From contig JAEWYW010000035.1 of assembly GCA_023458535.1 (NCBI GenBank), positions 1 to 54,936 of the forward strand: a stretch of 54,936 nucleotides of DNA, in the 5' to 3' direction. The notes under the pieces are model-generated. The model did no database searches and was not told the origin of the DNA. It saw only the letters and a list, made by a program, of their open reading frames with translations. This document shows, piece after piece, positions 33,860 through 43,280 of this stretch. The first letter of the stretch is position 1. Every line of letters starts with the position of its first letter. The DNA is from Bacteroidota bacterium. Lineage in GTDB: Bacteria; Bacteroidota; Bacteroidia; Flavobacteriales; Weeksellaceae. The translations under genes and the position numbers were made by a program.

Positions 33860-35623
33860 TTATTTTTTCATCGCTTTAATGGTTTGTTTAGAACCATCAT
33901 TCATATTGAGTACAACTAAATACATTCCTGCAGTTAAATCACCAAGATGAAGTGCATTTGCCGGTTTGTCGATTGTCTTAACCAATTTACCAGAAACATC
34001 CATAATTGAAATAGACTTCACTTTTGAAACATCAGCAATATTCAGTACATCAGTAAATGGATTTGGATAAACCTTTACATTATTCTTACTTGCATTAACT
34101 TCTGAAGTTCCTAAGCTACCACTGACCAGTGATACGTCATCAATTCCTAAATACCATGGATTACTGGTTGAGGAGACACTGATGCCAAATGCATAATTCC
34201 CTGAGGTTGTTGGTGTATATGTTGTGGTATAAAGCGTATAAGTAGTAGTTCCTTGAGTTGAGGTAATAAATGTACCCAAGTTAGTCGCTCCTGTTGCTGA
34301 CTGCGAACTATTGACAAGAACATTCCCAGTATAACCTATATAACTTGATGAAGTTCCATTGGTATTATAATAAAATGAAAAAGTATATGTTGTTCCTGCA
34401 GCCAAACTAAATTGAGGCGTCCATAGCACACTTGCGTTGATATTAGAATAAGCTATTGCCATATAATTTGGTGTGGACTTAGGCATATTGTAAGAATCTG
34501 AAGCTGAATTTTTTGAAGTCCAAGCTTTTGAACCAGTTACTGAGCTCCAACATGGAGGAACAACATTTGCGCCTATAGTTGTCAGTCCGTCAAAATTTTC
34601 TGTCCACGGCAAGGCAGTAATCGCAACACAAGGTGTTGTGAATGTTCCAGAAAAAGAAGAAGCTGTAGACCCTGCACCACAATTACTTTTTACCCAATAA
34701 TAATACGTAGTTGAGGAATTCAATGATGGTATTGTGTATGACGTACCAGTAATGCCTGTAATATTTGGCGTAGCTGGCATTGTGTTGGTTGTTGAATAAT
34801 AAATATCATAGGATTGTGCTGAAGTTCCAGAAGGAATCGTCCAAGAAACTGCAGCAGAATTAGCAGTAACAGTTCCTACAGGCGACAAGGTTGGGGTCGG
34901 ACATGATGAATATTCATCTATAGCGAAAGCAAAAACATTGGGATATCCTTGAGCCGTGGATGTTTTTGTTACAGCAACACTTTGTATTGGTTTAGTTTGA
35001 TTAGCAGCATCAATATTCACCAATGTTTGATACAAACGTGGATTCGTTCCACCACCAGATTCTAGTGTATCGTTAGTTCTATTAATTCTTCCAATACCTT
35101 GAATTGCATAATTACTACCACCATACCAGTCAGCAATCGTAACTCCAGTTACTGTTTGACTAGTACCATCAGTAAAATTAATAACCAATGTTACCGTAGA
35201 TGTTCCACTTCCAGAAGTAGCCAACATGTAGAGTTTAGTTGCGGCTTTAGGTGTTACAAAGGAAATTGTACCTGTATCGTTTTGCGCAGCAAGTCTTAGG
35301 GAATTGTTACCTGTATAATTAGCCATTTGATAAGTAAGGCCAGGTGTAGACGAAACCGCGGATGAAATCAATCCATTAATAGGAAGACCATAAGTCAGTG
35401 CACTGCTACTCGAAGTCAATTGAAAATCTTTTGAGACAAAAGCAAAAGAAACCCCGTCTACATCTATACTTGTTGAAGAAGCTGATGTTCCCACCCCGTT
35501 AGCAATAACGTCTGCTGTAAAACCAGATTGAACTGGCATCGTTTGGTAATTTTGAGCATAAACTCCAATTGATGAAGCTATAAAAACGCCCATCAGTAGT
35601 TTAGAAAGTCTAATTCTTTTCAT
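33860..35623 (-). CDS. Secreted fibronectin type III protein with T9SS type A sorting domain
   Basis: The 587-residue protein has a signal peptide (1-23). A beta-rich domain (about 30-240) is followed by a fibronectin type III domain (about 245-335, 'PTPTLSPVGTVTANSAAVSWTIPSGT'), a second beta-sandwich with 'PCWSSVTGSKAWTSKNSAS' and 'YLGIDDVSLVSG', and a type A sorting domain (about 515-587, 'VKVYPNPFTDVLNI…MYLVVLNM…TIKAMKK'). The protein should be exported by type IX secretion and be released or anchored at the surface. No catalytic motif is clear; adhesion is a guess. A TAAATTTG -7 box is at 35649-35656. Confidence 0.9.
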   Translation of the reverse strand: MKRIRLSKLLMGVFIASSIGVYAQNYQTMPVQSGFTADVIANGVGTSASSTSIDVDGVSFAFVSKDFQLTSSSSALTYGLPINGLISSAVSSTPGLTYQMANYTGNNSLRLAAQNDTGTISFVTPKAATKLYMLATSGSGTSTVTLVINFTDGTSQTVTGVTIADWYGGSNYAIQGIGRINRTNDTLESGGGTNPRLYQTLVNIDAANQTKPIQSVAVTKTSTAQGYPNVFAFAIDEYSSCPTPTLSPVGTVTANSAAVSWTIPSGTSAQSYDIYYSTTNTMPATPNITGITGTSYTIPSLNSSTTYYYWVKSNCGAGSTASSFSGTFTTPCVAITALPWTENFDGLTTIGANVVPPCWSSVTGSKAWTSKNSASDSYNMPKSTPNYMAIAYSNINASVLWTPQFSLAAGTTYTFSFYYNTNGTSSSYIGYTGNVLVNSSQSATGATNLGTFITSTQGTTTYTLYTTTYTPTTSGNYAFGISVSSTSNPWYLGIDDVSLVSGSLGTSEVNASKNNVKVYPNPFTDVLNIADVSKVKSISIMDVSGKLVKTIDKPANALHLGDLTAGMYLVVLNMNDGSKQTIKAMKK

Positions 35624-35648
35624 ATAAATTTTTTATTAAGTATTATGA

Positions 35649-35656
35649 CAAATTTA
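35649..35656 (-). promoter_or_regulatory. -7 element for the T9SS protein gene
   Basis: On the minus strand TAAATTTG matches TAnnTTTG and would start the message near 35642, about 19 bases before the ATG. Confidence 0.5.
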
Positions 35657-35880
35657 TAAATTTTATACTATCATTAACATAATTTTAATTAAATTTTAAT
35701 TTATAATCACTAAATTTTCTATTGAAATTTTAAAAGCAATAGAGCTAAACTATTATTAAAAAGACATAACATTACTTCATTACGCATTAAAAATTTAAAA
35801 TTTTCATTTTTTTTTAATTTTTTTCACTACTTGTTGGCTTTAAAAATGATACAGTTCCTTCAAAGTTAATTTTTTACGTT

Positions 35881-36612
35881 ATGAACAAAGTTGCCAAAAT
35901 CACCCTAGCTTTCTGGATTTTAAAAATCATTGCTACTACAATGGGAGAAACATTGGGCGATTATTTCTCACAAACTCTTAATTTGGGCTATTACATAGGT
36001 CTAGCAATTACATTCCTATTTTTTGCTATCGCAGCATCAATGCAGATCCAATCAAAGAAGTACAATCCGTATCTATTCTGGCTTTGTATTGTCAGCACCA
36101 CAACATTCGGAACTGAAATTTCAGATTTTATTGATAGAACCTTAAATATGGGTTACTGGGGTGGGAGTATTCTACTTCTTTTAGGACTTTTATTGTCATT
36201 GATATTTTGGTTTAAGAAATATAAAAATCTAGAAGTGTATCCCATTATATCCAAAAACAAAGAATTATTGTATTGGACGGCGATTTTATTTTCGAATTCC
36301 TTGGGAACTGCCTTTGGAGATTTTCTGGGTGACAATATTGGGTTAAGCTATTTTCAAGGAGCAATGATAACTGGCGGTATTATTATCGTAGTGATTTTAC
36401 TGCATTATTTCTCTAAAATAAACTCGGTAGTTTTATTCTGGATTGCATTTATTTTCACAAGACCATTCGGTGCTACTTTTGGAGATTTCCTTACAAAACC
36501 TTTAGCAAAAGGAGGTTTAGATTTAGGAACTTTAAACGCTTCTGTAGTGTGCGGAATTCTATTATTTTTCATTATTACAATTTCCAACAGAAAAGCAAAA
36601 CTTGAAAAATAA
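35881..36612 (+). CDS. DUF347 (COG4705) membrane protein
   Basis: The 243-residue protein has eight membrane helices in four repeats, each with the same motif: TTMGETLGDYF, TTFGTEISDFI, NSLGTAFGDFLG and RPFGATFGDFLT, typical of DUF347 repeats. The conserved GxxxGD/GxxxSD acids in the membrane suggest metal or ion binding; the family is sometimes called metal-responsive, but no substrate is known. It is preceded by a 257-base divergent region shared with the T9SS gene. Confidence 0.88.
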   Translation: MNKVAKITLAFWILKIIATTMGETLGDYFSQTLNLGYYIGLAITFLFFAIAASMQIQSKKYNPYLFWLCIVSTTTFGTEISDFIDRTLNMGYWGGSILLLLGLLLSLIFWFKKYKNLEVYPIISKNKELLYWTAILFSNSLGTAFGDFLGDNIGLSYFQGAMITGGIIIVVILLHYFSKINSVVLFWIAFIFTRPFGATFGDFLTKPLAKGGLDLGTLNASVVCGILLFFIITISNRKAKLEK

Positions 36613-36662
36613 ATCTTTAAGTTTAATAAATTGTATCAGCAAAGGATTGAAATTAAATTCAC

Positions 36663-36670
36663 TATTTTTG
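36663..36670 (+). promoter_or_regulatory. -7 element for the aminotransferase gene
   Basis: TATTTTTG fits TAnnTTTG and would start transcription near 36677, about 16 bases before the ATG at 36693. Confidence 0.5.
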
Positions 36671-36692
36671 TGCTAATTATATTAAAAAATTT

Positions 36693-37901
36693 ATGCCTAC
36701 AATATCTCGCAGAGCGCAACACATGCCGCCTTCTCCAGTACGTAAATTGGTTCCGTTTTCTATTCAAGCCAAACAAAAAGGGATTAAAGTTTATCATTTG
36801 AATATCGGGCAACCCGATATTGAAACGCCACAAACCGCTTTGGATGCCATTAAAGATATGCATTTAAAAGTTTTGGAATATTCCCTTTCTGAAGGCAATA
36901 TAGAGTACAGAGAGGCTTTAAATAATTATTATCATTCTTTAGGCTTTACCGATTTAACACCTAATAATTTTATAGTAACCAACGGAGGTTCCGAAGCACT
37001 GAATTTTGCAATTTCCACACTTTGCGATGATGGCGATGAAGTGATAATACCAGAGCCATATTACGCCAACTATAACGGATTTACAAGCACATTCAACGTA
37101 AATGTAGTTGCTATTCCATCAAGCATTGATACTGGCTTTGCACTTCCACCAATGGAAGAATTTGAAAAGAAAATCACTAAGAAAACTAAGGCAATCATTA
37201 TCTGTAACCCAGGAAATCCAACGGGTTATTTATATACGAAAGAAGAACTTCAAAAGCTTGCTGATATTGCTTTAAAGCATGATATTGTAGTTATTTCTGA
37301 TGAAGTTTATCGTGAATATGTGTACGATGGAAAACAGCAAACCTCTATGTTAGCATTCCCAGAACTTGCCGAAAACTGCATCATCATCGATTCAGAATCT
37401 AAACGATATTCAATGTGTGGAGTAAGAATCGGTTTTATGGTGACCCGTTCCAAAAAAATTCACGATGCAGCCATGCTCTTTGCTCAGGCAAGATTAAGTC
37501 CAGTTCTTATCGGTCAGATTGCCGCCGCAGCTGCTCACGTAAACGACGGCGCATACATAAGAGCAGTAAGAGAAGAATATACACATCGTAGAAATATTTT
37601 GGTAGATTTATTGAATGCTATCCCTGGAGTTATCTGTCCAAAACCAAAAGGTGCGTTCTATTGCGTGGCAGAATTGCCAGTAGACGATACTGAAAAATTT
37701 GCTCAGTGGCTGCTTGAAAAATACTCTAATAATGGGGAGACGATCATGGTTGCACCGGCAGGGGGTTTTTACAGCGATCCAGAATTAGGTAAAAAACAAG
37801 TGAGAATAGCATACGTTTTGAAGGAAGAAGATTTAAAACGAAGTGTTGAAATTTTAAAAGATGCTTTAGAGCAATACAAAAAAGAGCATTCGTTTTTATA
37901 A
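36693..37901 (+). CDS. Class I/II pyridoxal-phosphate aminotransferase
   Basis: The 402-residue protein is a fold-type I aminotransferase of the aspartate aminotransferase group. 'NGGSEALNFAISTL' binds phosphate, 'NPGNPTGYLY' and 'VISDEVYREYVYDG' hold the cofactor, and Lys in 'DSESKRYSMCGVRIGF' (about residue 234) is the expected Schiff-base lysine. The final block 'GAFYCVAEL' is typical. The acceptor is not decided by sequence. It starts the row of genes aminotransferase-lipoprotein-murB, spaced by 18 and 1 bases, so it is probably a single transcript. Confidence 0.92.
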   Translation: MPTISRRAQHMPPSPVRKLVPFSIQAKQKGIKVYHLNIGQPDIETPQTALDAIKDMHLKVLEYSLSEGNIEYREALNNYYHSLGFTDLTPNNFIVTNGGSEALNFAISTLCDDGDEVIIPEPYYANYNGFTSTFNVNVVAIPSSIDTGFALPPMEEFEKKITKKTKAIIICNPGNPTGYLYTKEELQKLADIALKHDIVVISDEVYREYVYDGKQQTSMLAFPELAENCIIIDSESKRYSMCGVRIGFMVTRSKKIHDAAMLFAQARLSPVLIGQIAAAAAHVNDGAYIRAVREEYTHRRNILVDLLNAIPGVICPKPKGAFYCVAELPVDDTEKFAQWLLEKYSNNGETIMVAPAGGFYSDPELGKKQVRIAYVLKEEDLKRSVEILKDALEQYKKEHSFL

Positions 37902-37919
37902 TATTTAAATACTAAAATT

Positions 37920-38387
37920 ATGAAAAATTTAAGAATCTTACCTTTATTAATGGTTGTTATATTGGGCTTTACAAGCTGCAACAGCAATGCACAAACCAGT
38001 AAAAAAACGCCTAAGTCAACCGCAAAAACTACTCAATCCGACGTTGTTTCTGTCTCCTACAAGCATACTGCTGGTAGAGGAGGCTTTTCTAATATAGTAG
38101 TCACAAAAGACTTGGTTACTTCTGAAGCTGCGGGAGGTATGTTCACTTCCTATCCTAAAATAAATAGGAAAACCACAACTACAGAATGGAACAACCTGAT
38201 ATCTTCAATTAACGTAGCAAGTTTAGAAAAAATAAAAAATGGTGCTCCACAAGGACATTATGATGGACCAGATGAGTTTATTACAGTAAAAACCAAGACT
38301 AGAGAAATTAACATTTTGAATGCATCCAGTCCAGAACTTACTGCGATAAAAAATCAGCTTAATAAAATGGTTGGCGCAAGAAAATAA
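37920..38387 (+). CDS. Small lipoprotein of unknown function
   Basis: The 155-residue protein has a lipoprotein signal peptide (LGFTSC, Cys20). The mature part has 'VSVSYKHTAGRGGFSNIVVTKDLVTSEA' and 'EWNNLISSINVASLEKIKNGAPQGHYDGPDEFITVKTK', which I do not recognise beyond general similarity to small secreted proteins of Flavobacteriia. It sits 18 bases after the aminotransferase and directly before murB, so it is probably in the same transcript. Confidence 0.7.
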   Translation: MKNLRILPLLMVVILGFTSCNSNAQTSKKTPKSTAKTTQSDVVSVSYKHTAGRGGFSNIVVTKDLVTSEAAGGMFTSYPKINRKTTTTEWNNLISSINVASLEKIKNGAPQGHYDGPDEFITVKTKTREINILNASSPELTAIKNQLNKMVGARK

Positions 38388-38388
38388 A

Positions 38389-39396
38389 ATGCAGGAAAAT
38401 ATTTCATTACAACCATTCAACACATTTGGAGTTGAAGCGAAAGCACAGTATTTCATTCAAATTTCAAGTATTGATCAACTCATTGAAGTTTTACAATCTA
38501 AACCAACAGAGAAACTCCTGATTTTAGGAGGCGGAAGCAATATTTTGTTGACACAGGATTTTGATGGATTGGTAATTCAGTTAGATTTGAAAGGAATTTA
38601 TTCGGAAATTTTAGATGAAAATCATGTTTTAGTTTCTGTACGAGCAGGTGAAAACTGGCACAAATTTGTGCTATGGTGTTTAGAGAATAATTTCGGAGGG
38701 TTAGAAAATCTTTCGTTAATTCCTGGAAATGTTGGAACATCTCCCATGCAAAATATCGGAGCTTACGGTGTTGAAATAAAAGATCATTTTGAATATTGTA
38801 AAGTTTTAAATCTCGAAAATCTTGAAATTGAAACTTTTGATAAGAAAAAGTGCAGATTTGGATACCGTGATTCTATTTTTAAGCAGGAAGGCAAAAACAA
38901 ATATGTGATTTTGGAGGTCGGTTTTAAACTGACTACCAAAAACCACGCTATTAAGACAGAGTATGGTGCGATAATATCTGAGTTGGAAAATATGAAAATC
39001 ACCTATCCTAGTATTCAAGATGTTTCAAACGCAGTGATTACTATTCGCCAAAGCAAACTCCCAAATCCAAAAGAGATTGGAAATGCGGGTAGTTTTTTCA
39101 AAAATCCAAGCATTCCTCTTTCACAATTCGAAGCGCTACAATCTACATTTACCAATATTCAAGGCTACCCCAATGGAAATAATGTAAAAGTACCTGCTGG
39201 TTGGCTTATTGAACAGTGTGGCTGGAAAGGGAAACAAATAGGTAACGTAGCGACTCATCATCTGCAATCATTGGTCATCATCAATAAAACAGGCGCTGCT
39301 ACAGGAAAAGAGATTTTTGATTTTTCAACAATGATTATCAATTCAGTAAAAGAAAAATTCGGAATAGAATTGGAGAGAGAAGTGAATATCATTTAA
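38389..39396 (+). CDS. murB: UDP-N-acetylenolpyruvoylglucosamine reductase
   Basis: The 335-residue flavoenzyme completes UDP-MurNAc synthesis. The FAD-binding NTFGVEAKA and GGGSNILL segments, 'SLIPGNVGTSPMQNIGAYGVE', the catalytic Ser in 'GNAGSFFKNP' and the closing 'WLIEQCGWKG' and 'GATGKEIFDFSTMI' are clear. I start at the ATG at 38389, one base after the lipoprotein stop; an upstream TTG would overlap that gene. A strong terminator follows at 39421-39461. Confidence 0.96.
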   Translation: MQENISLQPFNTFGVEAKAQYFIQISSIDQLIEVLQSKPTEKLLILGGGSNILLTQDFDGLVIQLDLKGIYSEILDENHVLVSVRAGENWHKFVLWCLENNFGGLENLSLIPGNVGTSPMQNIGAYGVEIKDHFEYCKVLNLENLEIETFDKKKCRFGYRDSIFKQEGKNKYVILEVGFKLTTKNHAIKTEYGAIISELENMKITYPSIQDVSNAVITIRQSKLPNPKEIGNAGSFFKNPSIPLSQFEALQSTFTNIQGYPNGNNVKVPAGWLIEQCGWKGKQIGNVATHHLQSLVIINKTGAATGKEIFDFSTMIINSVKEKFGIELEREVNII

Positions 39397-39420
39397 ATTT
39401 AAGAATATTCCGGCAAAACA

Positions 39421-39461
39421 AATCCGTTAAATGAATAGGAAAAAAACTCATTTAACGGATT
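39421..39461 (+). terminator. Terminator after murB
   Basis: AATCCGTTAAATGA (39421-39434) pairs perfectly with TCATTTAACGGATT (39448-39461) and is followed by a T run. The 14-bp stem is the strongest of the window. Confidence 0.9.
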
Positions 39462-39570
39462 TTTTTATTATAAAAAGATGTAATAATAAAAATTCCAACA
39501 CTCAATAAAGATTAATGTTTTAAATTGTTAATAATTAATTGTTATTTGCAAAAATTCAACAATTTAAAAA

Positions 39571-40361
39571 ATGAAAATCACCATCATCGGAGCTGGAAAT
39601 ATGGGACTAGCATTTTCGAAGTCTTTCTTAAAGTATGATATAGTAAAAGCCAATGACCTTCATCTGGTAATTCGCCAGCAAGAAAAAAAGGAAAAAATAC
39701 GCCAAGAATTTCCTAACTCAAGAGTTTCGACTTTTGACGAAGTTTCAGAGCTCGATGCCGACTTAGTCATTATTTCTGTGAAACCTCAAGACTTTATTTT
39801 CACGGCAGAAAAATTAAAATCAAAAATAAAAGAAAATCAAATGGTACTTTCCATTATGGCAGGAATCTCCATTGAAAAAATCCAAAAAGTCTTAAACCAT
39901 CAATTTGTAGTTCGAGCCCCACTCTTCTTGGCATGGGAATTACGGGCTATACAGCAGCTGAAGGAATCTCTTTCACACAAATAATTCAAATAGAACGACT
40001 TCTCAATACCACAGGAAGATCCGTATACTTGGAAAATGAAGAACTTTTGGATGGCGTCACCGCACTTTCAGGCAGCGGACCTGCCTATTTTTATTACATC
40101 ATCGATGCCATGATAAAAGCAGGCGTAGAAATGGGAATTGATGAAAATTTATCCAGTTTATTGGTCAAACAAACAATGCTGGGAGCTTATCACTTGATCA
40201 ACAATTCAGAAAAATCTTTGGAAGAACTGATAAAAGACGTGGCCTCAAAAGGTGGAACTACAGAAGCGGCTTTAAAAACATTTGAGAATCATCACTTAAA
40301 AAACATCATCAATAAAGGAATTCTAGCTGCTGAGAATCGCGCAAAAGAACTTAATTCTTAA
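39571..40361 (+). pseudogene. proC: proC broken by an internal deletion and frameshift
   Basis: Pyrroline-5-carboxylate reductase makes proline from P5C. Residues 1-116 (39571-39918) are normal ('IIGAGNMGLAFSKS', 'ISVKPQD', 'VVRA'). The frame then needs to change: from 39921 the frame reads TLLGMGITGYTAAEG, and goes on with 'ALSGSGPAYFYYIIDAM' and 'KGGTTEAAL' to 40361. In intact ProC the residues between are MPNTP. Only two bases (39919-39920) are left there, so about 13 bases are missing. Either it is a real inactivating deletion or an assembly error. The frameshifted tail ends at 39984. Confidence 0.88.
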
Positions 40362-40362
40362 T

Positions 40363-40389
40363 TTTAGATTTAGATTTAGATTTAGATTG
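40363..40389 (+). repeat. Hexamer tandem repeat after proC
   Basis: TTTAGA is repeated about four times in a row and the stretch is flanked by TTAATTTT and AAAATTAA, which can pair. It lies between proC and the VanZ-like gene. Confidence 0.7.
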
Positions 40390-40403
40390 AAAATTAATGT
40401 AGA

Positions 40404-40808
40404 CTAAACCATATTAATCCATCTTTCGTAAAACTCCTTCAAGTAAAACCCTATGATTACTCCAATGCCATTGAGGATAATATCATCAATATCAAACACA
40501 CCCAATCTTGTGAAATATTGAAGTGCTTCTAAAATAATTATGGCTGATAAAAAATAAATCATTAAGCTTTTTAAATCATTGTATTTCGGCAAAAGCCATC
40601 CTAAAAATCCAAATGGTACAAAAAGAAACAGATTACCAAAAAAATTAATGAATGCATCGTACCAATAATTCCAAAAAATAAATTCTTTTACCAACATTAT
40701 GGTAGAATAAACTGGTTTAACCCTAACAATATTATCCTCCATTTGATGTCTTTCCATCCCGAAAAACATTAAATAAAAGACGATTACACCATATGGCAAA
40801 ATCGACAC
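40404..40808 (-). CDS. VanZ-like membrane protein
   Basis: The 134-residue protein has four hydrophobic helices and the VanZ-type 'DNIVRVKPV', 'FGNLFLFVPFGFLGWLLP' and 'LEALQYFTRLGVFDIDDIILNGIGVIIGF'. VanZ relatives affect cell-envelope sensitivity to glycopeptides or are uncharacterised. I take the GTG at 40808 as the start because a stop lies just upstream; the first helix may be slightly shortened. It is divergent from lnt, with only 86 bases between starts. Confidence 0.82.
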   Translation of the reverse strand: MSILPYGVIVFYLMFFGMERHQMEDNIVRVKPVYSTIMLVKEFIFWNYWYDAFINFFGNLFLFVPFGFLGWLLPKYNDLKSLMIYFLSAIIILEALQYFTRLGVFDIDDIILNGIGVIIGFYLKEFYERWINMV

Positions 40809-40865
40809 TTTGTATTATTTCCTGACAAACACGCTGCAAAAATCGGAAATTACAGGGAATAGTCT

Positions 40866-40873
40866 TAATTTTG
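40866..40873 (+). promoter_or_regulatory. -7 element for lnt
   Basis: TAATTTTG matches TAnnTTTG; transcription would start about 16 bases before the ATG at 40895. Confidence 0.45.
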
Positions 40874-40894
40874 ACTAAAATTTTGAAGAAATTT

Positions 40895-42535
40895 ATGAAA
40901 TATCTTTTCCTAGCACTTCTTTCCGCCTTATTATTAAGCATATCTTGGCCTACATACGGCATCCCATTTTTTATATTTTTCGCATTGGTTCCACTCTTAA
41001 TCATGGAGCATAACATTTCGAAATTTTCAAAAATAAAAAGAAAAGGTTGGGCAATTTTCGGACTCTCCTATTTCGCATTTCTCATTTGGAACATCGTTAC
41101 TACTGGTTGGCTGTATGGTTCAAAAAATCCTGATGGGAGCCATTCGCTGATGGCTGTGGTATTCCCTGTCTTAGCGAATTCTTTATTATATTCTTTCGTA
41201 TTTCAATGTTATCATTGGTACAAAAACTACCAAGGAACTTATTGGGGTTTTGCTTTTTTTATAGCCATATGGATGGGTTTTGAAAAATTTCACCTTAATT
41301 GGGAGCTAACTTGGCCATGGCTTAATTTAGGAAATTCTTTTTCAGAATACCCGAAATTAATTCAGTGGTATGATACTTTGGGGGCAACAGGCGGAAGTTT
41401 CTGGATTCTTTGTATAAATCTTTTTGTTTTCTACGCACTGCGAACGTGGGAAGTAGAAAGGAAAAGAAATACACTCATTAAAAACATCTTCATTTTCGCA
41501 GCTATAGTAGGACTACCAATGGTAATTTCACTAATAAAATACCATTCTTTTGATGAAAAACCTGTAGGAGAAGTCAGCACCTTACTTTTACAACCTGACC
41601 TTGATCCCTACAACGAAAAGTACAACAAGGACAGCCTAGTCATTTTAAACGACTTACTTCAACTTGCTGAAAAAAACGCTACTGCGAAAATTGATTTTTT
41701 TATCGCTCCAGAAACTGCTCTACCAGGCAGAGGATCTTTTTCAGAGAAAGGTTTTGATAACAGTGGTATTCTTAATTCAGTTAAAGGTTTTCTACTAAAA
41801 CATCCAGAATCTGTTTTTGCCACGGGCATTTCCTCACATCAGTTTTTTTCAAAAGAGGACGCCCCCAGCAATGCATATCAATTACAGGACGGCGTTTGGG
41901 TAGAAAGTTATAATACAGCCATACAGATCATCCCTAACCAAAATATTGATGTTTATCACAAAGGAAAACTGGTTCCAGGGGTAGAGATTTTCCCATATAT
42001 GAGTGTCTTAAAACCCATTCTGGGAGATGCCATGATTAACCTTGGCGGAACCGTGGCTTCGTTAGGAATTGATAAAGAAAGAAAGGTTTTCACAAATCCT
42101 TATAATAAAGGAAAAATGGGACCCATTATTTGTTATGAAAGCATCTACGGAGAATTCACCACAGATTATGTGAACAAAGGCGCCAACTTTCTTGGGATCA
42201 TGACGAATGATTCCTGGTGGGGTGTATCTGAGGGCCACAGACAGCTTCTATCTTACGCAAGATTAAGAGCTATTGAAAATAGAAGAGAGATTGCCCGTTC
42301 TGCCAATAGTGGAATTTCCGCTCACATCAATGCTCTCGGTGAAGTTGAAGAAGACACCCTTTATGGTGATACAACAGCATTATATGCCAAAATAAAACTG
42401 TACGAAGGCAAAACGTTTTATACACGAACTGGTGATTTACTTTCCAGAATATCCATATTTGCCTTAGGATTTTTGTTATGCTGGACTTTAGTAGATTGGT
42501 TTAAAAATAGAAAAGCCATTAAAAAGCCTAAATAA
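40895..42535 (+). CDS. lnt: Apolipoprotein N-acyltransferase
   Basis: The 546-residue protein has N-terminal membrane helices and a periplasmic nitrilase domain. Its triad is Glu in 'APETALPG', Lys in 'HKGKLVPGVE' and Cys in 'ICYESIYGEF'. It adds the third acyl chain to lipoproteins, of which this window encodes several. I start at ATG 40895 (MKYLFLALL); an upstream in-frame TTG at 40871 would add 8 residues that overlap the -7 box. Confidence 0.94.
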   Translation: MKYLFLALLSALLLSISWPTYGIPFFIFFALVPLLIMEHNISKFSKIKRKGWAIFGLSYFAFLIWNIVTTGWLYGSKNPDGSHSLMAVVFPVLANSLLYSFVFQCYHWYKNYQGTYWGFAFFIAIWMGFEKFHLNWELTWPWLNLGNSFSEYPKLIQWYDTLGATGGSFWILCINLFVFYALRTWEVERKRNTLIKNIFIFAAIVGLPMVISLIKYHSFDEKPVGEVSTLLLQPDLDPYNEKYNKDSLVILNDLLQLAEKNATAKIDFFIAPETALPGRGSFSEKGFDNSGILNSVKGFLLKHPESVFATGISSHQFFSKEDAPSNAYQLQDGVWVESYNTAIQIIPNQNIDVYHKGKLVPGVEIFPYMSVLKPILGDAMINLGGTVASLGIDKERKVFTNPYNKGKMGPIICYESIYGEFTTDYVNKGANFLGIMTNDSWWGVSEGHRQLLSYARLRAIENRREIARSANSGISAHINALGEVEEDTLYGDTTALYAKIKLYEGKTFYTRTGDLLSRISIFALGFLLCWTLVDWFKNRKAIKKPK

Positions 42536-42658
42536 AAGAAACTCATTGTACTTAGTGGCATTTATTACAAAATAATTTTCAATTGATTTGTCTATGTCAA
42601 AAATTCTTTGTTATTTTGCACACTCAAATATTCATGTAGTAAAAAAGAACATCGAGAT

Positions 42659-42895
42659 ATGTCAAGAATTTGCCAAATAACAGGAAAGCGTGCAATGGTT
42701 GGTAACCACGTTTCTCACGCTAACAACAAAACGAAAAGACGTTTTGAAATTAACTTATTAGAGAAGAAATTTTACCTTCCGGAGCAGGAAAAGAGCGTTA
42801 CTTTGAAAGTTTCTGCACACGGATTGAGAGTTATCAACAAGATTGGTATCGAGGAAGCGATTGAAAGAGCAACAAGAAACGGATTTATTAAATAA
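42659..42895 (+). CDS. rpmB: 50S ribosomal protein L28 (bL28)
   Basis: The 78 residues begin MSRICQITGKRAMVGNHVSHANNKTKRRFEINL, typical of bL28. It starts the ribosomal unit rpmB-rpmG-bL38, with 6 bases to rpmG. The longer frame upstream of 42659 is not part of the protein. Confidence 0.97.
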   Translation: MSRICQITGKRAMVGNHVSHANNKTKRRFEINLLEKKFYLPEQEKSVTLKVSAHGLRVINKIGIEEAIERATRNGFIK

Positions 42896-42901
42896 GAAAT
42901 C

Positions 42902-43084
42902 ATGGCAAAAAAAGGAAACAGAGTACAAGTAATTCTTGAATGCACAGAGCACAAAGAGTCTGGTATGGCAGGAATGAGCAGATACATTACAACTAAAAAT
43001 AAAAAGAACACTACAGAGAGATTAGAATTAAAAAAATTCAATCCGGTTCTTAAGAAATATACTGTTCACAAAGAAATTAAGTAA
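42902..43084 (+). CDS. rpmG: 50S ribosomal protein L33 (bL33)
   Basis: The 60-residue protein reads MAKKGNRVQVILECTEHK…TTKNKKNTTERLELKKFNP, the normal bL33 sequence. It has only one Cys in the position of the zinc ligands of the other isoform, so it is a zinc-independent type. Confidence 0.97.
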   Translation: MAKKGNRVQVILECTEHKESGMAGMSRYITTKNKKNTTERLELKKFNPVLKKYTVHKEIK

Positions 43085-43104
43085 TTATAAAATAATAATT
43101 TACC

Positions 43105-43254
43105 ATGGCAAAGAAAGTAGTAGCAACGCTTCAAACTGCATCTAAAAAGATGACCAAAGTGGTGAAAATGGTAAAATCTCCTAAAACTGGAGCTTACATT
43201 TTCGAAGAAAAAGTAATGAATGTTGACGAAGTAGATGGTTATTTGAAAAAATAA
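43105..43254 (+). CDS. DUF4295 ribosomal protein bL38
   Basis: The short frame encodes 49 residues, MAKKVVATLQTASKKMTKVV then MVKSPKTGAYIFEEKVMNV and DEVDGYLKK. This is DUF4295, a Bacteroidota-specific family which I recall was seen in the Flavobacterium johnsoniae ribosome structure and named bL38. It is preceded by rpmG by 20 bases and followed by a terminator, so it is the last gene of the ribosomal unit. At 49 codons it is easily overlooked. Confidence 0.93.
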   Translation: MAKKVVATLQTASKKMTKVVKMVKSPKTGAYIFEEKVMNVDEVDGYLKK

Positions 43255-43280
43255 TCCTTAAAGTCGCACATAATATAATA

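Noticed and set aside
39571..39984. Two separate genes instead of a broken proC
   Set aside because: The two frames together make a normal ProC with only the MPNTP segment missing, so one disrupted gene is the simpler explanation.
40732..41016. 94-residue frame opposite the lnt start
   Set aside because: It overlaps both lnt and the VanZ-like gene and has no recognisable features; it is a shadow.
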